From assembly GCA_018402605.1 (NCBI GenBank), contig JAGYIK010000055.1, positions 1 through 7,329 of the forward strand: 7,329 nt of DNA, in the 5' to 3' direction. Below the pieces are notes generated by a model that saw only the letters and a program-made list of their open reading frames with translations, had not been told where the DNA came from and searched no databases. The stretch comes from Litorivicinus sp. Lineage in GTDB: Bacteria; Pseudomonadota; Gammaproteobacteria; Pseudomonadales; Litorivicinaceae. The translations under genes were made by a program, and so were the position numbers. This document shows, one piece after another, positions 6,260-7,329 of the stretch. Each line of letters starts with the position of its first letter. Within the stretch, counting starts at the first letter, position 1.

Positions 6260-7329
6260 ATGCCACAGATTGTTTTATTGGCCGGTGATGGAATCGGGCC
6301 GGAGATCATGACGCAAGCGGGTCGCGTGCTGGATGCTGTGAATGCAAAGTTCGCGCTCGGGATCACGACTGCTGATTACTTGATTGGTGGAGCTGCGATC
6401 GATGCGACCGGTGAGCCACTGCCTGCAGAGACACTAGCGGCCTCTCAATCTGCGGATGCGGTCTTGTTGGGTGCGGTGGGCGGACCGAAATGGGACAGCC
6501 TGCCGATGTCGAGCCGGCCGGAAAAGGGATTGTTGAAGATCCGGTCAGGCATGAACTTGTTTGCCAATTTGCGTCCGGCATTGTTGTATCCGGAACTGGC
6601 ACAGGCATCGACACTCAAACCGAGCGTTGTCAGTGGTCTTGACTTATTAATTGTGCGTGAGTTGATCGGTGGCATTTATTTCGGTGAGCCACGTGGAATT
6701 GAGGGTGAGCCAGGCCAGCGCGTTGGCTTTAATACCGACCGCTATTCGGAGCCTGAAATCGAGCGTATTGGCCGAATAGCCTTTGAAGCGGCGATGGCGC
6801 GTGATAAGCGGCTGTGCTCTGTGGACAAAGCCAATGTGCTGGAAGTCACTGTGCTATGGCGCGAAGTGATGACGCGGTTGAGTGCGGAATATCCAGATGT
6901 TGAGTTGTCGCACATGTATGTCGATAACGCAGCCATGCAGTTGATTCGGGCACCGAAGCAGTTTGATGTGATGGTCACGGGCAATCTGTTTGGTGACATT
7001 TTGTCTGATGCTGCCGCGATGTTGACCGGTTCAATCGGAATGTTGCCGTCGGCCTCCATGAATAGCGAACATCAGGGACTGTATGAACCCTGTCATGGTT
7101 CAGCACCCGATATTGCCGGACAGGATGTGGCGAATCCATTAGCGACAATTTTGTCCGTCGCGATGATGTTGACGCATTCATTGAAAGCACCGCATGCCGC
7201 TGCCGCAATTGAGACAGCTGTGAAGGCGGTTTTGGCGCGTGGTCTTCGCACCGCAGATATTGCGACTGGAGAAGCCGGTGAGCACGTTGTTGGGTGCCAA
7301 GCGATGGGTGATGCTGTCGTGAACGCATT
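6260..7329 (+). CDS. leuB: 3-isopropylmalate dehydrogenase LeuB (3' end cut by window)
   Basis: LeuB oxidatively decarboxylates 3-isopropylmalate with NAD+, producing the 2-oxo acid that is transaminated to leucine. The frame runs from the ATG at 6260 without a stop to the right edge, giving 356 residues; since family members have about 357-363, almost the whole protein is here. Visible motifs are LLAGDGIGPEI (6-16), LLGAVGGPKWD (69-79), FANLRPA (101-107), IVREL (131-135) and GGIYFGEPRG (137-146), and the isocitrate/isopropylmalate dehydrogenase signature starting at NLFGDILSDAAAM (242-254), then LYEPCHGSAPDIAG (274-287), the NAD-binding region. Catalytic and metal-binding residues appear intact: Arg105, Arg133, Tyr140, Lys190, Asp222, Asp246 and Asp250. 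One oddity is Ile136 where the family normally has Thr (RELTGG). A modest AGGAT before the ATG overlaps the leuD stop, indicating operon coupling. Confidence 0.97.
   Translation, partial: MPQIVLLAGDGIGPEIMTQAGRVLDAVNAKFALGITTADYLIGGAAIDATGEPLPAETLAASQSADAVLLGAVGGPKWDSLPMSSRPEKGLLKIRSGMNLFANLRPALLYPELAQASTLKPSVVSGLDLLIVRELIGGIYFGEPRGIEGEPGQRVGFNTDRYSEPEIERIGRIAFEAAMARDKRLCSVDKANVLEVTVLWREVMTRLSAEYPDVELSHMYVDNAAMQLIRAPKQFDVMVTGNLFGDILSDAAAMLTGSIGMLPSASMNSEHQGLYEPCHGSAPDIAGQDVANPLATILSVAMMLTHSLKAPHAAAAIETAVKAVLARGLRTADIATGEAGEHVVGCQAMGDAVVNA

Overview
The window is a dense, ordinary-looking stretch of a bacterial chromosome, most likely from a gammaproteobacterium. The evidence is the Smr-domain gene placed divergently from prmB-aroC (as recalled from Escherichia coli and relatives), the Der C-terminus, the PrmB form of glutamine methyltransferase, and LeuC/LeuD/LeuB proteins that read like gammaproteobacterial orthologues. 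Base composition looks moderately GC-rich throughout. I see no mobile element, phage gene, CRISPR array, tRNA or rRNA.

Layout from left to right: (1) the 3' end of der, a ribosome-assembly GTPase, on the + strand. (2) A convergent Smr-domain endonuclease gene on the - strand whose stop codon overlaps the der stop. (3) A 76-bp divergent intergenic region. (4) prmB (N5-glutamine methyltransferase for ribosomal protein uL3) and aroC (chorismate synthase), coupled by an ATGA overlap. (5) A 12-helix MFS permease of the HcaT/nucleoside-symporter-like type. (6) leuC-leuD-leuB, three enzymes of leucine biosynthesis in a tight operon; leuB lacks only its last codon or so at the window edge and is open from 6260 to the end.

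The left half concerns translation (Der, PrmB and probably the Smr nuclease). The right half is amino-acid biosynthesis: AroC makes chorismate, the branch point for aromatic amino acids, and LeuCD plus LeuB convert 2-isopropylmalate to the 2-oxo precursor of leucine. leuA is not present in the window.

The one striking anomaly is about 2608-3012. The last third of aroC and the first codons of the MFS gene are scattered across all three forward frames, with at least six frame changes plus substitutions in invariant residues, while everything on both sides is clean. Chorismate synthase is normally indispensable for making aromatic amino acids, so a local run of poor sequence or misassembly is the leading explanation; a recent real pseudogene is the alternative. 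I found no convincing undescribed biological system here.
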